From Geodermatophilus telluris (lineage in GTDB: Bacteria > Actinomycetota > Actinomycetes > Mycobacteriales > Geodermatophilaceae), in assembly GCF_900102745.1 (NCBI RefSeq), contig NZ_FMZF01000006.1:155559-219558 (forward strand): 64,000 nucleotides of DNA, written 5' to 3'. The notes under the pieces are model-generated. The model was not told the origin of the DNA. It saw nothing but the letters and a program-made list of their open reading frames with translations, and did no database searches. Both the position numbers and the translations under genes were made by a program. Of the stretch, positions 26,968-35,786 are shown piece by piece (the first letter of the stretch is position 1; every line of letters starts with the position of its first letter).

Positions 26968-28673
26968 CGGCCGCTCCGCCGTCCTCGCCGTGCCCGCAGT
27001 GCCGGGACGGCGACGGCGAGCACCGCCCCGGCACCGAGCGCGGACAGCAGCCACTCGGGGCCGGCGCCGACCCGCTGCGCCGGCGTGGTGGTGTCGCGCT
27101 GGGCGATCTCCTCGACGAACACCGCCGGGGTGAACAGCTGCGACTGCCGCACCAGCGTCCCGTCCGGGGCGATCACCGCCGAGATGCCGCTGGTGGAGGC
27201 CAGCGCCACCGAGCGGCCGAACTCCACCGCCCGCACCTGCGCGGCGGCGACCTGCTGGGCGCTCTCGTCGCTGAACCCGAAGGTGGCGTTGTTGGTCTGC
27301 ACGACGAGCAGCCCGGCGCCGGCCTCCACCGTGTCGGCGACCAGGGAGTCGTAGACCACCTCGAAGCAGATGACGTCGCCCACCCGCGCGCCGCCCACCT
27401 CCAGCACCCCGACCTCGCTGCCCCGGGTGAAGTCGCGGCGGACCAGGTCGACCTTGTCGCTGAAGAAGCGGAAGAAGGCGCGGGCGGGCACGTACTCGGC
27501 CAGCGGCACCGGGTGGCGCTTGACGTAGGTGTCGCCCGGGCCGGTCACCGGGTCCCACACGATGCCGGTGTTGCTCAGGTACCGCCCCGGCCCCTCGACG
27601 ACGGCGCCGACCAGGATCGGCGCGTCGATCGCCGCGGCGGCGCCGCTGATGGCCCGGGCGGCGTCGGCGTTGGTGTAGGGGTCGATGTCGGAGCTGTTCT
27701 CCGGCCACACCACCAGGTCCGGCTGCGGCTGGTCCCCGGCGGCCACCGCGGCGGCCAGCTGCCGGGTCTGCTGCACGTGGTTGTCCAGCACCGCGCGGCG
27801 GCGGGCGTTGAACTCCAGGCCGGCCTCGGGCACGTCGCCCTGCACGACGGCGACGGTGACCGCCGGCCCGCCCGCGGTGAGCGAGGCGCCCGGCAGCGGC
27901 AGCCAGGCCAGCCCCCCGAGCAGCGGGACGGCCAGCGCCCCGGCCACCGCGGCGGCCGCCGTCCGCACCGTGCGCCCCTGGACGGCGGCGAGGACCGCCG
28001 CCGCCAGCAGCGCGCCGCACAGCGCGACGGCGAAGGCGACCAGCGGCACCCCGCCGTAGGCGGCCAGCGACAGGAACGGCCCGTCGGTCTGGCTGAACCC
28101 CAGCCGTCCCCACGGGAACCCGCCCAGCGGCAGCCGGCCGCGCAGCGCCTCGTCGGCCACCCACAGCGCCGCCGTCCACAGGGGCCACAGCCGCAGCCGG
28201 GAGGTGGCCGCCGTCGCCGCTCCCAGCAGTGCCACGAACGCCGCCTGGGAGAGCGCCAGCGCCAGCCACGGGAACGCCCCGACGTAGGTGCCGCTCCACG
28301 ACAGCAGCGGCACGAAGAAGGCCAGCCCGAACACCAGGCCCAGCCAGGCGCCGCCGCGGGCGCGCTGCCCGTGCACGGCCAGTGCCAGCGCCGCGGTGGC
28401 CGGCACCGCCAGCAGCGGCAGCGACCAGCCCGGGAAGGCCAGCAGCAGCAGTCCGCCCCCGGCGGCGGCCAGCGCGGTGCGCCACGGCAGGCGGCGCGAG
28501 GCGGGGGGTGTCTCGTGCGGGCCGGTGCGCGGCCGCTGCGTGTCCGGCGCGGCTGCTGCGGGCACCCTCGGCCTCCCCGCGACGTGGTGCCGCGGGCGGG
28601 GCCCCGGCGTCCGGCTGGCACCCACCACACGGCGGGCGCGGACCACCGCGTGGTCCACCGACCAGCATCCCAT
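26964..28673 (-). CDS. lnt: Apolipoprotein N-acyltransferase
   Basis: A 569-residue inner-membrane enzyme that adds the third fatty acid to lipoproteins. Residues about 65-230 hold six or more helices; the nitrilase-like catalytic domain follows with Glu in WPENSSD, Lys in VKRHPVPLAEYVP and Cys in GDVICFEVVYD, so the triad is complete. The first 60 residues are basic and Pro-rich, and the true start may lie further in; ATG at 28673 is the longest choice. The downstream ppm gene overlaps by 4 nt. Confidence 0.92.
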   Translation of the reverse strand: MGCWSVDHAVVRARRVVGASRTPGPRPRHHVAGRPRVPAAAAPDTQRPRTGPHETPPASRRLPWRTALAAAGGGLLLLAFPGWSLPLLAVPATAALALAVHGQRARGGAWLGLVFGLAFFVPLLSWSGTYVGAFPWLALALSQAAFVALLGAATAATSRLRLWPLWTAALWVADEALRGRLPLGGFPWGRLGFSQTDGPFLSLAAYGGVPLVAFAVALCGALLAAAVLAAVQGRTVRTAAAAVAGALAVPLLGGLAWLPLPGASLTAGGPAVTVAVVQGDVPEAGLEFNARRRAVLDNHVQQTRQLAAAVAAGDQPQPDLVVWPENSSDIDPYTNADAARAISGAAAAIDAPILVGAVVEGPGRYLSNTGIVWDPVTGPGDTYVKRHPVPLAEYVPARAFFRFFSDKVDLVRRDFTRGSEVGVLEVGGARVGDVICFEVVYDSLVADTVEAGAGLLVVQTNNATFGFSDESAQQVAAAQVRAVEFGRSVALASTSGISAVIAPDGTLVRQSQLFTPAVFVEEIAQRDTTTPAQRVGAGPEWLLSALGAGAVLAVAVPALRARRGRRSGR

Positions 28674-28756
28674 CCCCCCGGCCGCGGCCGGCCTCCCGAC
28701 CGGGAGCGTCCCCCGTCGGGTCGGCCCCGACGCTCGTTACAGCGACCCGACGGCGG

Positions 28757-30274
28757 TCACTGCAGCGGCTCCCCCGCCACCACCAGCGCCCGGCAGGCGG
28801 GCCGCTGCCGCTCGGCGAGGACGCCCGACAGGCTCGCCCCGCTCGCCCACAGCGCCAGGTCGGCCGGGGCGCCCACCGACAGCGGCCCGGCCGGCGTCTC
28901 GGCGCGGGCGGCGTGCCAGCCGCCGTGGGTGGCGGCGTCGAAGGCGTCGAAGGGCCGCAGCCCGGCGCCGGGCGTGCGGTGGTCCACGGCGGCGTGCACC
29001 CCGCCCCACGGGTCCAGCGGGGTGACCGGGGCGTCGCTGCCCAGCGCCAGGGCGACGCCGGCGTCGGCGAGGTCGGCGAACGGGTTGGTCGCCAGGGCCC
29101 GCTCGACCCCGAGCCGCTCGGCGTACATCCCGGCCTCCCCGCCCCACGCCGCGTCGAACGCCGGCTGCACGCTGGCCACCACCCCCCAGGCCCGCATCCG
29201 CGCCACGGCGTCGGCGGAGGGCATCTCGACGTGCTCGAGGCGGTGCCGGCAGGCGCGCACCGCGGCCACGCCGAGCTGCTCGACCACCACGCCGACGGCG
29301 TCGAGCACCTGGCCCACCGCGGCGTCGCCGATGACGTGGAACCCGGCCTGCAGCCCGGCCTCGGTGCACGCGCGCACGTGGTGCACCAGCGAGGCGGTGT
29401 CGAACCGCAGCGCGCCGGAGGTGGCCGGCCGGTCGCGGTAGGGCGTGCCCAGCGCCGCGGTGTGCGAGCCCAGCGCGCCGTCGCAGAACAGGTCGCCGCC
29501 GGCGCCGGCCAGCCCGAGCTCGTGGACCGGCTCCAGCCCGCCGCGCTCGGCCAGCTCCCCCCAGTAGCCGACCACCCCCGGGCCGGGGCGCCCGCCGGCG
29601 AGCGCGAGCAGCGCCTGCAGGTCCTCCGCGCTGGACACCTCGGGCCCGGCCATCTCGTGCACCGTGCCGATCCCCAGCCGCGCCGCCTCGGCCAGCGCCG
29701 CCGCCTGCGCCGCGGCCCGCTGCGGGCCGCCCACGGCGCCGTAGGCGGCCTGCCGGGCGGCGTGGTGGGCGTCGAGGCGCAGCTGCCCGTCGGGGGAGAA
29801 GCCGGGCAGCCCGCGGATGCCGGGGACCCGGTCGAGCAGCGCGGTGGACACCGTCGCGGAGTGCACGTCCACCCGGGCCAGGTAGGCCGGCCGGTCGCCG
29901 ACGACGGCGTCGAGGTCGGCGCGGGTCAGCCCGCGGCCCTCCGGCCAGCCCGTCTCGTCCCAGCCGGTGCCCAGCACGATCCCCGGCGGGGCGGTGCGCA
30001 CCGCGTCGGCGACGGCGGCGAGCGCCGCGGCGAGGCTCGACCTCGAGTGGAGGTCGAGACCGGTCAGCGCCAGCCCCGTCGCGGTGGCGTGCACGTGCGC
30101 GTCCACGAACGCCGGGGTCAGCAGCGCGCCCTCCCCGGCCAGCACCCGGCCGGCGCGCGGCGCGTCGGCGGCGTCCCCGAGCCAGGCGATCCGGCCGTCG
30201 ACGGCGTGCACCGCGCGGCCGCGGCGGTCGCCGACGGTGACGTCGGTGATCAACAGGTCGGCCGGTGCGCTCAT
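28757..30274 (-). CDS. Amidohydrolase family protein (YtcJ-like)
   Basis: A 505-residue metal-dependent hydrolase of the amidohydrolase superfamily. Metal-binding motifs are DAHVHATATG near residue 60, HVIGDAAVG and RLEHVEM, with the closing Asp in LALGSDAPVTPLDPW. The substrate of this branch is generally unknown. ATG at 30274 gives a normal start; CATGCT six bases upstream has the place of a -10 box. It diverges from the GNAT gene. Confidence 0.87.
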   Translation of the reverse strand: MSAPADLLITDVTVGDRRGRAVHAVDGRIAWLGDAADAPRAGRVLAGEGALLTPAFVDAHVHATATGLALTGLDLHSRSSLAAALAAVADAVRTAPPGIVLGTGWDETGWPEGRGLTRADLDAVVGDRPAYLARVDVHSATVSTALLDRVPGIRGLPGFSPDGQLRLDAHHAARQAAYGAVGGPQRAAAQAAALAEAARLGIGTVHEMAGPEVSSAEDLQALLALAGGRPGPGVVGYWGELAERGGLEPVHELGLAGAGGDLFCDGALGSHTAALGTPYRDRPATSGALRFDTASLVHHVRACTEAGLQAGFHVIGDAAVGQVLDAVGVVVEQLGVAAVRACRHRLEHVEMPSADAVARMRAWGVVASVQPAFDAAWGGEAGMYAERLGVERALATNPFADLADAGVALALGSDAPVTPLDPWGGVHAAVDHRTPGAGLRPFDAFDAATHGGWHAARAETPAGPLSVGAPADLALWASGASLSGVLAERQRPACRALVVAGEPLQ

Positions 30275-30328
30275 GCCGGGAGCATGACGGCGGGGCGTGA
30301 GGGTCGTGGCGCCGGGTAGGCACCGACC

Positions 30329-30862
30329 GTGCCCGACGGCGACGGGGAGCTGGTCACCGAGCGGCTGCGGCTGCGCGCCTGGACCACCCGCCGCGACGAC
30401 CTGGCCCGCCTCACCGACCTCTACCGCCGCGAGGCGGTCACCCGCTGGCTGGGCGGCACCCCCTCGGTCGGCCCGGTGGAGCTGGTGGCCCGCTGGGCGC
30501 AGGTCTCGCGCGCCGACCCGCGCTGCGGGGTGTGGGCGGTCGAGCCCCGCGCGGACCCCGCCCGGATCGCCGGCACGCTGCTGCTCAAGCCGTTGCCCGA
30601 CGGCGTCGGCGAGGTCGAGGTCGGCTGGCACCTGCACCCCGACAGCTGGGGCCGCGGCTACGCCACCGAGGCCGCCCGCGCGGTCGTGCAGTGGGCCTTC
30701 GGCGCCGGCCTGCCCGAGGTCTACGCGGTCGTGCGGCCGGGCAACGCGGCGTCCCTGGCGGTCTGCCGGCGGCTGGGCATGACGCCGCTGGGGCGGCTGC
30801 GCCGGTGGTACGACGTCGAGCTCGAGGCCTTCCGGCTGATGGCGCCCCCCGTCGTCGACTAG
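30329..30862 (+). CDS. GNAT acetyltransferase, RimJ/RimL type
   Basis: A 177-residue protein starting LVTERLRLRAW, with the acetyl-CoA segment HPDSWGRGYATEAARAVVQWAF and the end VRPGNAASLAVCRRLGM typical of the RimJ/RimL group, which acetylates protein N-termini or small molecules. TAGGCA at 30317-30322 ends 6 nt before the GTG. The stop overlaps the convergent plsC stop by 4 nt. Confidence 0.85.
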   Translation: MPDGDGELVTERLRLRAWTTRRDDLARLTDLYRREAVTRWLGGTPSVGPVELVARWAQVSRADPRCGVWAVEPRADPARIAGTLLLKPLPDGVGEVEVGWHLHPDSWGRGYATEAARAVVQWAFGAGLPEVYAVVRPGNAASLAVCRRLGMTPLGRLRRWYDVELEAFRLMAPPVVD

Positions 30863-31728
30863 GCCGCCCGCCCCCCGCGGCGGACGCGGGCCGCCAGCCG
30901 CGCCCGGCGGGAGGTGCGCGCCCGGCGCCGGTGCCCGGTGGCGTCGGCGAGGTCGCGGGCCGCGGCCTCCTCCAGGGTGGGCGCGGTGCCCCCCAGGTGC
31001 ACCGGCAGCCACCACGTGTCCTCCGGCCCCGAGGGCTGCTGCGGGTAGCTGCGCTGCGCCTCGTCCAGCAGCGCCTCCATGGCCGCGCGGGTGCGGGCCA
31101 GCAGCGCCGCCGGCGTCTCCCCCGGCTCCGGCTGCAGCGGCTCGCCCAGCAGCACGGTCACCGCCCGGCCGCGGGTCAGGTCGACCGGGTGCTTCTTGGT
31201 GGCCACCCGGTGCCCGCCCCACACCGCGGCGGGCAGGATCGGCACGCCGGCGTCGATCGCCATCCGGGCGGCGCCGGCCTTGAGGTCCTTGAGGGTGAAG
31301 CTCTGGCTGATCGTCGCCTCGGGGAACACGCCCACCAGCTCGCCGTCCTTCAGCGCGCGCACGGCGGCATCGAACGCCGCGGCACCGGCCTTGCGGTCGA
31401 CCGGGATGTGCCGCATCGCGCGCATGAAGGGCCCGGCGAACCAGTGCCCGAACACCGCGGCCTTGGCCATGAAGCGCACCAGGCGGTGCTGCGGGAGGGC
31501 GGCCAGGCCGAGGAAGGTGAAGTCGAGGTAGCTCACGTGGTTGCTGCACACCACCGCGCCGCCGGACGCCGGCACGTGCTCGGCGCCGCGGACGTCGAAG
31601 CGCAGCCGCAGCAGCCGGAACACCACCAGGGCCAGCCGGACCACCAGCCGGTAGGGCCGGTCCCGCCGGTCGGGGTGGGGGCCGAACAGGTCGCGCCGCA
31701 CGACGTCACGCCAGCTCGCGGTGTCCAC
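30859..31728 (-). CDS. 1-acyl-sn-glycerol-3-phosphate acyltransferase
   Basis: A 289-residue PlsC family enzyme for phosphatidic acid synthesis, with a hydrophobic N-terminal segment, the catalytic SNHVSYLD, the phosphate-binding FPEATISQSF and VPILPAAVWG. The basic C-terminal tail (about 40 residues) is longer than usual. TATCGT (31736-31741) ends 7 nt before the GTG start at 31728. Confidence 0.9.
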   Translation of the reverse strand: MDTASWRDVVRRDLFGPHPDRRDRPYRLVVRLALVVFRLLRLRFDVRGAEHVPASGGAVVCSNHVSYLDFTFLGLAALPQHRLVRFMAKAAVFGHWFAGPFMRAMRHIPVDRKAGAAAFDAAVRALKDGELVGVFPEATISQSFTLKDLKAGAARMAIDAGVPILPAAVWGGHRVATKKHPVDLTRGRAVTVLLGEPLQPEPGETPAALLARTRAAMEALLDEAQRSYPQQPSGPEDTWWLPVHLGGTAPTLEEAAARDLADATGHRRRARTSRRARLAARVRRGGRAA

Positions 31729-31758
31729 GGCGGGGACGATAACCGGCTCCGGACGGCG

Positions 31759-32934
31759 TCACCCGCCGGGCGGCCCGGCCGCGGTGAGCTCCACGGCGGC
31801 CCGCACCACCGCGGACAGGTCGCCGGTCTCGCCGAACACCCGGCGCTGCAGCTCGGCGCCCGTCCCGCGCGCCAGCACCGCGGCGACGCCGTCGGCCACC
31901 CGCTCGCCGTCGCCGGCGTCCCGCAGCGCGGGACCCACGTGCCCGAGCAGCGCGCCGACGACGTCCGCCGCCGGGGCGGGCCGGCCGGTGAGCGGGTGCA
32001 GCAGGTCGCCGGCGGTGCCCGACCGCCCGGCGCGCCAGGCGGCCACCCGCAGCACGTCGGCGCGCACGGCGGGCGCCGGGACGCCGTCGCGCCACTCCCG
32101 CGCGGCGGTCTCCACCAGGGCGCGCACCAGCCCGGCGTGCGTGACGGCGTCCTCGACGCGCAGGCAGACGTCGGCGATGCGCACCTCGACGGTGGGCCAG
32201 GTCTGCGACAGGCGGGCGTCGACGGAGACCATCCCCGCGTCGACGATGGTCTCCGTCGCCACCAGGTCGGCGACCACCCGGTGGTAGGCGGCGGCGTCCC
32301 CGAAGCGCTCGGTGGCCCCGGAGGAGGGCCACCGGTTCCACGCCTGCGAGCGGAAGCTGGCGTACCCGCTGTCGCGGCCCAGCCAGAACGGTGAGTTCAC
32401 GGTCAGCGCGGTGAGCACCGGCAGCCACACCCGGATGCGGTCGAGGACGGCCACGCCCTCCTCGTCGTCGGCCACCGACACGTGCACGTGGCAGCCGCAG
32501 GTCAGCTGCTCCAGCGCGGTGAGCCCGAAGGTCGCGGCCATGAGCTCGTAGCGCTCGCCCGGCGTGGTCACCGGCTCCACCGACACCGGGGAGCTGGCCA
32601 GGGCCGCCACCCGCGCGCCCACGGCCCGCGCCGCGGCGTCGGCCCGGCCGCGCCAGTGGCGCAGCTCCGCGGTCACCTCGGCCAGGTCGCTGCACACCCG
32701 GGTGCCGAGCTCCAGCTGCTGCTGCATCAGCTCGGGCACCAGGTGGCCCGGCGACCCGCCGGTCCCCTCCCCCTCCCCGGAGCGGTCGTGCTCCGCGGGG
32801 GTCTCCCCCTCTCCCCGCCGCGACGCCACCGCGAGCGCCTCGGGTCCCAGCGGCACCGGCACCCCCGACGGGTCGACGACGAGCAGTTCCTCCTCCACCC
32901 CGACCGTGCGCACCGGGACATCGTCGGTGCGCAC
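31759..32934 (-). CDS. Carboxylate-amine ligase, YbdK/GCS2 type
   Basis: A 391-residue protein of the glutamate-cysteine ligase 2 family: GVEEELLVVD at the start, TCGCHVHVSV in the centre, and NSPFWLGRDSGYASFRSQAWNRWP. Family members form gamma-glutamyl or similar amides with ATP; the physiological product here is unknown. A segment rich in Glu/Gly (SRRGEGETPAEHDRSGEGEG, about residues 38-57) looks like a lineage-specific loop. The GTG at 32934 places the family motif near residue 12. Confidence 0.88.
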   Translation of the reverse strand: MRTDDVPVRTVGVEEELLVVDPSGVPVPLGPEALAVASRRGEGETPAEHDRSGEGEGTGGSPGHLVPELMQQQLELGTRVCSDLAEVTAELRHWRGRADAAARAVGARVAALASSPVSVEPVTTPGERYELMAATFGLTALEQLTCGCHVHVSVADDEEGVAVLDRIRVWLPVLTALTVNSPFWLGRDSGYASFRSQAWNRWPSSGATERFGDAAAYHRVVADLVATETIVDAGMVSVDARLSQTWPTVEVRIADVCLRVEDAVTHAGLVRALVETAAREWRDGVPAPAVRADVLRVAAWRAGRSGTAGDLLHPLTGRPAPAADVVGALLGHVGPALRDAGDGERVADGVAAVLARGTGAELQRRVFGETGDLSAVVRAAVELTAAGPPGG

Positions 32935-33032
32935 GGGTCCCCCCCGCAGGTCGGTGCCCCGGCGGGCCCGACACAGGCCTTGCGCGGCAAGCGTTCCTGG
33001 TCGTTCGAGACCACCGATTTTTTCATTGCTTC

Positions 33033-33046
33033 GTTAGGGATAACGG
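33033..33046 (+). repeat. Intergenic 14-bp motif, copy 5 (one base changed)
   Basis: This copy reads GTTAGGGATAACGG. It lies 13 bases before the GTG of the next gene, immediately upstream of a TATGAT box (33048-33053), so it occupies the -35/-10 spacer of that promoter. Confidence 0.85.
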
Positions 33047-33059
33047 GTATGATGGGGAA

Positions 33060-33917
33060 GTGGACGCGGGATGGCAGCACCCCCTGCCCGACATGCCGGC
33101 ACCCCCGGCGGCCCGGGCGTGGCAGCGCCTGGCGCCTCCCGAGGGCTACGCCGTCCAGTGGCGTCGGCTGGTCGACGCCGCACTCGAGCTCGGGCTCGGC
33201 CCCGAGGAACTGGCCTCCGGGGGCATGGACGACGTCGCCGCGGCCCGCGGGTGGAAGCCCGCCACGGTCACCCTCTACAGCAAGGTGGCCCGCTACGGCG
33301 GCGTCCCCCTGCCGGTGCCGCCCACCCCGGAGCCCGACCCCCGCTCCCTGGACCTCCGGCCGCTGACCGAGGTGCGCAGCGAGGACCCCGAGCACCTGCG
33401 CACCGTCGTGTGGTGCGCCATCGCGCTGGGCTGGCCGGCCCCGGTGGGCACCTTCCGCGACCTGCGGCGCGAGCAGGTGCACCCCACGGCGCGCCGGCTG
33501 GTGGTGCGCACCGACGACGGCGAGTGGTCGGTGCCCGGCGCCCTGCTCGCCTGGCACGCCTGGGAGGAGGTGCGCAGCCGCTTCCCCGCCCTGGCCGACA
33601 GCCCGTGGGTGCTCCCGGCGCTGCGGCGCGGCCCGGGCCTCACCTCCACGGTGGGCGGGCGGCTGTCCAGCCAGGCGCTGCAGGTCACCTTCACCAAGCA
33701 CGCCGTCCGGACCGCCCTGCACCTGCGCGCCACCGCCACGGGCGCGCGCCGCGCGCGGGCCGAGGCCCTGGCGGCCGTCTACGAGACGCTGTCCTACGAC
33801 TCCTACCGCCGGCTGGCGCTCGCCGGTGGCGCGGAGCCGGTGGCCGAGCGCGGGGCGGTGCGGGCCGAGCGCGCCGCCCGGGCCAACCGCGCGTCCGCCG
33901 CCCCGCCGGCGGGCTGA
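33060..33917 (+). CDS. Unknown protein, possibly an inactive tyrosine-recombinase-like fold
   Basis: A 285-residue protein with no family I can name. Residues about 20-85 look like a helical DNA-binding arm. Residues about 105-225 follow the order of a tyrosine recombinase core: AIALGWPAPVGTFRDLRREQV, then a beta pair (RRLVVRTDDGEWSVPG), a helix, WVLPALRRG, and LSSQALQVTFTKHAVR. The catalytic Arg-His-Arg set is not visible, though a Tyr (YDSYRRL) stands near the end. TATGAT at 33048-33053 ends 6 nt before the GTG, so the message is probably leaderless, and the 14-bp motif sits inside this promoter. The C-terminus is an Ala/Arg-rich tail. Confidence 0.6.
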   Translation: MDAGWQHPLPDMPAPPAARAWQRLAPPEGYAVQWRRLVDAALELGLGPEELASGGMDDVAAARGWKPATVTLYSKVARYGGVPLPVPPTPEPDPRSLDLRPLTEVRSEDPEHLRTVVWCAIALGWPAPVGTFRDLRREQVHPTARRLVVRTDDGEWSVPGALLAWHAWEEVRSRFPALADSPWVLPALRRGPGLTSTVGGRLSSQALQVTFTKHAVRTALHLRATATGARRARAEALAAVYETLSYDSYRRLALAGGAEPVAERGAVRAERAARANRASAAPPAG

Positions 33918-33939
33918 GCCCCTCCCCTCCCCCGCCGTC

Positions 33940-35076
33940 TCACAGCAGCGGGAGCTGGCCGGCGACGGCCTCCTCCCGGATCGCCCGCCCGCGCCGCCGG
34001 ACCCCCGCCCCGGGCGCGGGCGGGCCAGGGGACGGCGGCAGGCTGCCGGCCGGGAAGGCCGCCTCGTCGTCGCCGGGGACGCCGGGGGGCGCCACGCCGT
34101 CGGCGCCACGCGCCCGCCCGCTGCCCTGCCCGTCGAGCCCGTGCCGGCGCAGCAGCGGCGCGACCCGGGCGGCCAACCACGACCGGTACTCGGCCGTCAC
34201 GTACGCGCCGCCGCGGTAGAGCTGCCGGTAGCGGCCGACCAGCGCGGGGTGCTCGCGGGCCAGCCAGGCGGAGAACCACTCGCGGGCGCCCGGGCGCAGG
34301 TGCAGCGGGACGACGGTGACCCCCGTCGCGCCCACGGCCGCGACCGCCGCCAGCGCGGCGTCGAGGTCGGCGAGCCGGTCGGTGAGCCCGGGCAGCACCG
34401 GGGCGAGGAACACCCCGCAGGGCAGGCCCGCGTCGGTGACCGCGCGCACCAGGTCCAGCCGCGCCCGTGGCGAGGGCACCCCGGGCTCGAGGCCGGCGTG
34501 CAGCTCCTCGTCCCAGATCGCCAGGGACACCCCGAAGCCGACCGGCACCCGGCGCGCGGCCGCGGCCAGCAGCGGGACGTCCCGCCGGGCCAGCGTGCCC
34601 TTGGTGAGGACGGAGAACGGCGTCCCGGAGTCGGCCAGCGCACGGATCACCCCCGGCATCAGCCGGTAGCGGCCCTCCACGCGCTGGTAGGGGTCGGTGT
34701 TGGTGCCCAGCGCGACGTGCTCGCGCCGCCACGACGGCCGGGCCAGCTCCCGGCGGAGCACCTCGACCAGGTTGGTCTTGACGACGATCTGGGTGTCGAA
34801 GTCCCGCCCCGCGTCCAGGTCGAGGTACTCGTGCGTCGACCTGGCGAAGCAGTAGACGCACTGGTGGAGGCAGCCCCGGTAGGGGTTGATCGTGTAGGAG
34901 AACGGCACCCGCGAACCGTCGGGCACCTTGTTCAGCCCCGAGCGGGCCAGCACCTCGTGCAGCGTCACACCCGGGAACTCGGGCACCTCGACGCTGCGCA
35001 GCAGGCCGCGCGCGCTCGGCATGCCGGGCAGCAGCGCGCCGTCGCCGTCGTCGAGCCGCTGGGCGTCCCACCGCAT
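33940..35076 (-). CDS. Radical SAM protein, Rv2578c family
   Basis: A 378-residue protein with the iron-sulphur motif CLHQCVYC in NPYRGCLHQCVYCFAR (the CX3CX2C cysteines), then HEYLDLDAGRDFDTQIVVKTN and GTNTDPYQ, as in the Rv2578c family related to SplB. The function is not proven; a DNA-repair link is suggested because a LexA box lies 11 bases upstream. ATG at 35076 (MRWDAQRL) matches the mycobacterial start; the longer frames at 35085 and 35106 would translate the LexA box itself. A Pro/Gly-rich stretch and a basic tail end the protein. Confidence 0.9.
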   Translation of the reverse strand: MRWDAQRLDDGDGALLPGMPSARGLLRSVEVPEFPGVTLHEVLARSGLNKVPDGSRVPFSYTINPYRGCLHQCVYCFARSTHEYLDLDAGRDFDTQIVVKTNLVEVLRRELARPSWRREHVALGTNTDPYQRVEGRYRLMPGVIRALADSGTPFSVLTKGTLARRDVPLLAAAARRVPVGFGVSLAIWDEELHAGLEPGVPSPRARLDLVRAVTDAGLPCGVFLAPVLPGLTDRLADLDAALAAVAAVGATGVTVVPLHLRPGAREWFSAWLAREHPALVGRYRQLYRGGAYVTAEYRSWLAARVAPLLRRHGLDGQGSGRARGADGVAPPGVPGDDEAAFPAGSLPPSPGPPAPGAGVRRRGRAIREEAVAGQLPLL

Positions 35077-35086
35077 GGCGCCCATG

Positions 35087-35100
35087 CGAACACACGTTCG
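35087..35100. promoter_or_regulatory. LexA (SOS) box
   Basis: CGAACACACGTTCG is an exact CGAAC-N4-GTTCG palindrome, matching the mycobacterial SOS box consensus CGAACRNRYGTTCG at every fixed position. It is 11 bases upstream of the radical SAM start and should bind LexA and repress that gene until DNA damage. Confidence 0.85.
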
Positions 35101-35172
35101 ACCCACTGTCCAGGCGGTGTGGACCGTGTTGCTGTCCCCGAGCGGGTGTCCCTACCGATTTTCGGCGATGGT

Positions 35173-35186
35173 GTTGGGGATAACGG
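35173..35186 (+). repeat. Intergenic 14-bp motif, copy 6
   Basis: A full match GTTGGGGATAACGG in the 233 bases between the radical SAM start (35076) and the stop of the Lrp gene (35310). No plus-strand gene follows it. Confidence 0.92.
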
Positions 35187-35309
35187 ACGGTCAGGGGCTG
35201 CTGTCCGGCGTACTCGATCATCACGGGCGCTGCGGGACCGGCACCGCGCGAGGAGCACGGGCAACGGGCGGCGGCGTGCCCCCGGCCGGCGACACGGGCC
35301 GCCGGCGGC

Positions 35310-35786
35310 TCAGACGAGCGGGCGGTCCTCGTAGAAGGTCGAGAGGACGACGGTGGTACGGGTGCTCACGTTCGCCGTCGCCCGGATCTCGCGCAGCAGC
35401 GCCTCCAGCGCCTCCGGGGAGGCCACCCGCACCTTGAGCAGGTAGCTCTCCACCCCCGCCACCGAGTGGCAGGCCTCGATCGCGTCGAGGTGGGCGAGCT
35501 TGGCCGGGGCGTCGTCGGCCTCGTGCAGGTCCAGCGGCGTGATCGAGACGAACGCCGTCATCCCGAGCCCGAGCTTGCGGGCGTCGACGCTGGCCCGGTA
35601 GCCGGTGATCAGGCCCCGCTGCTCGAGGCGCCGCACCCGCTGGTGCACCGCCGACACCGACAGGCCCACCCGCTCGGCGAGCTCGGTGTAGCTGGCCCGC
35701 CCGTCGCGGGCCAGGGCCGCCAGCAGCGCCCGGTCGACGTCGGGGGCGGCGGCCCCCGGCTCAGCCGGGGAGGACGACGAGCCCAC
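35310..35786 (-). CDS. Lrp/AsnC family transcriptional regulator
   Basis: A 158-residue regulator with a winged helix-turn-helix (residues 16-63, LLAALARDGRASYTELAERV, then LSVSAVHQRVRRLEQRGLI) and a C-terminal RAM ligand-binding domain (CHSVAGVESYLLKVRV). Such proteins form octamers and respond to amino acids. The start (GTG at 35786) overlaps the peptidase stop by 26 bases, so it is co-expressed with the peptidase and may sense its amino-acid products. Confidence 0.9.
   Translation of the reverse strand: MGSSSSPAEPGAAAPDVDRALLAALARDGRASYTELAERVGLSVSAVHQRVRRLEQRGLITGYRASVDARKLGLGMTAFVSITPLDLHEADDAPAKLAHLDAIEACHSVAGVESYLLKVRVASPEALEALLREIRATANVSTRTTVVLSTFYEDRPLV

Noticed and set aside
33033-33053. 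Homing-endonuclease site resembling I-SceI (TAGGGATAAC...)
   Set aside because: Only the first ten bases agree, and the other motif copies have TGGGGATAAC. It is a variant of the local 14-bp motif.
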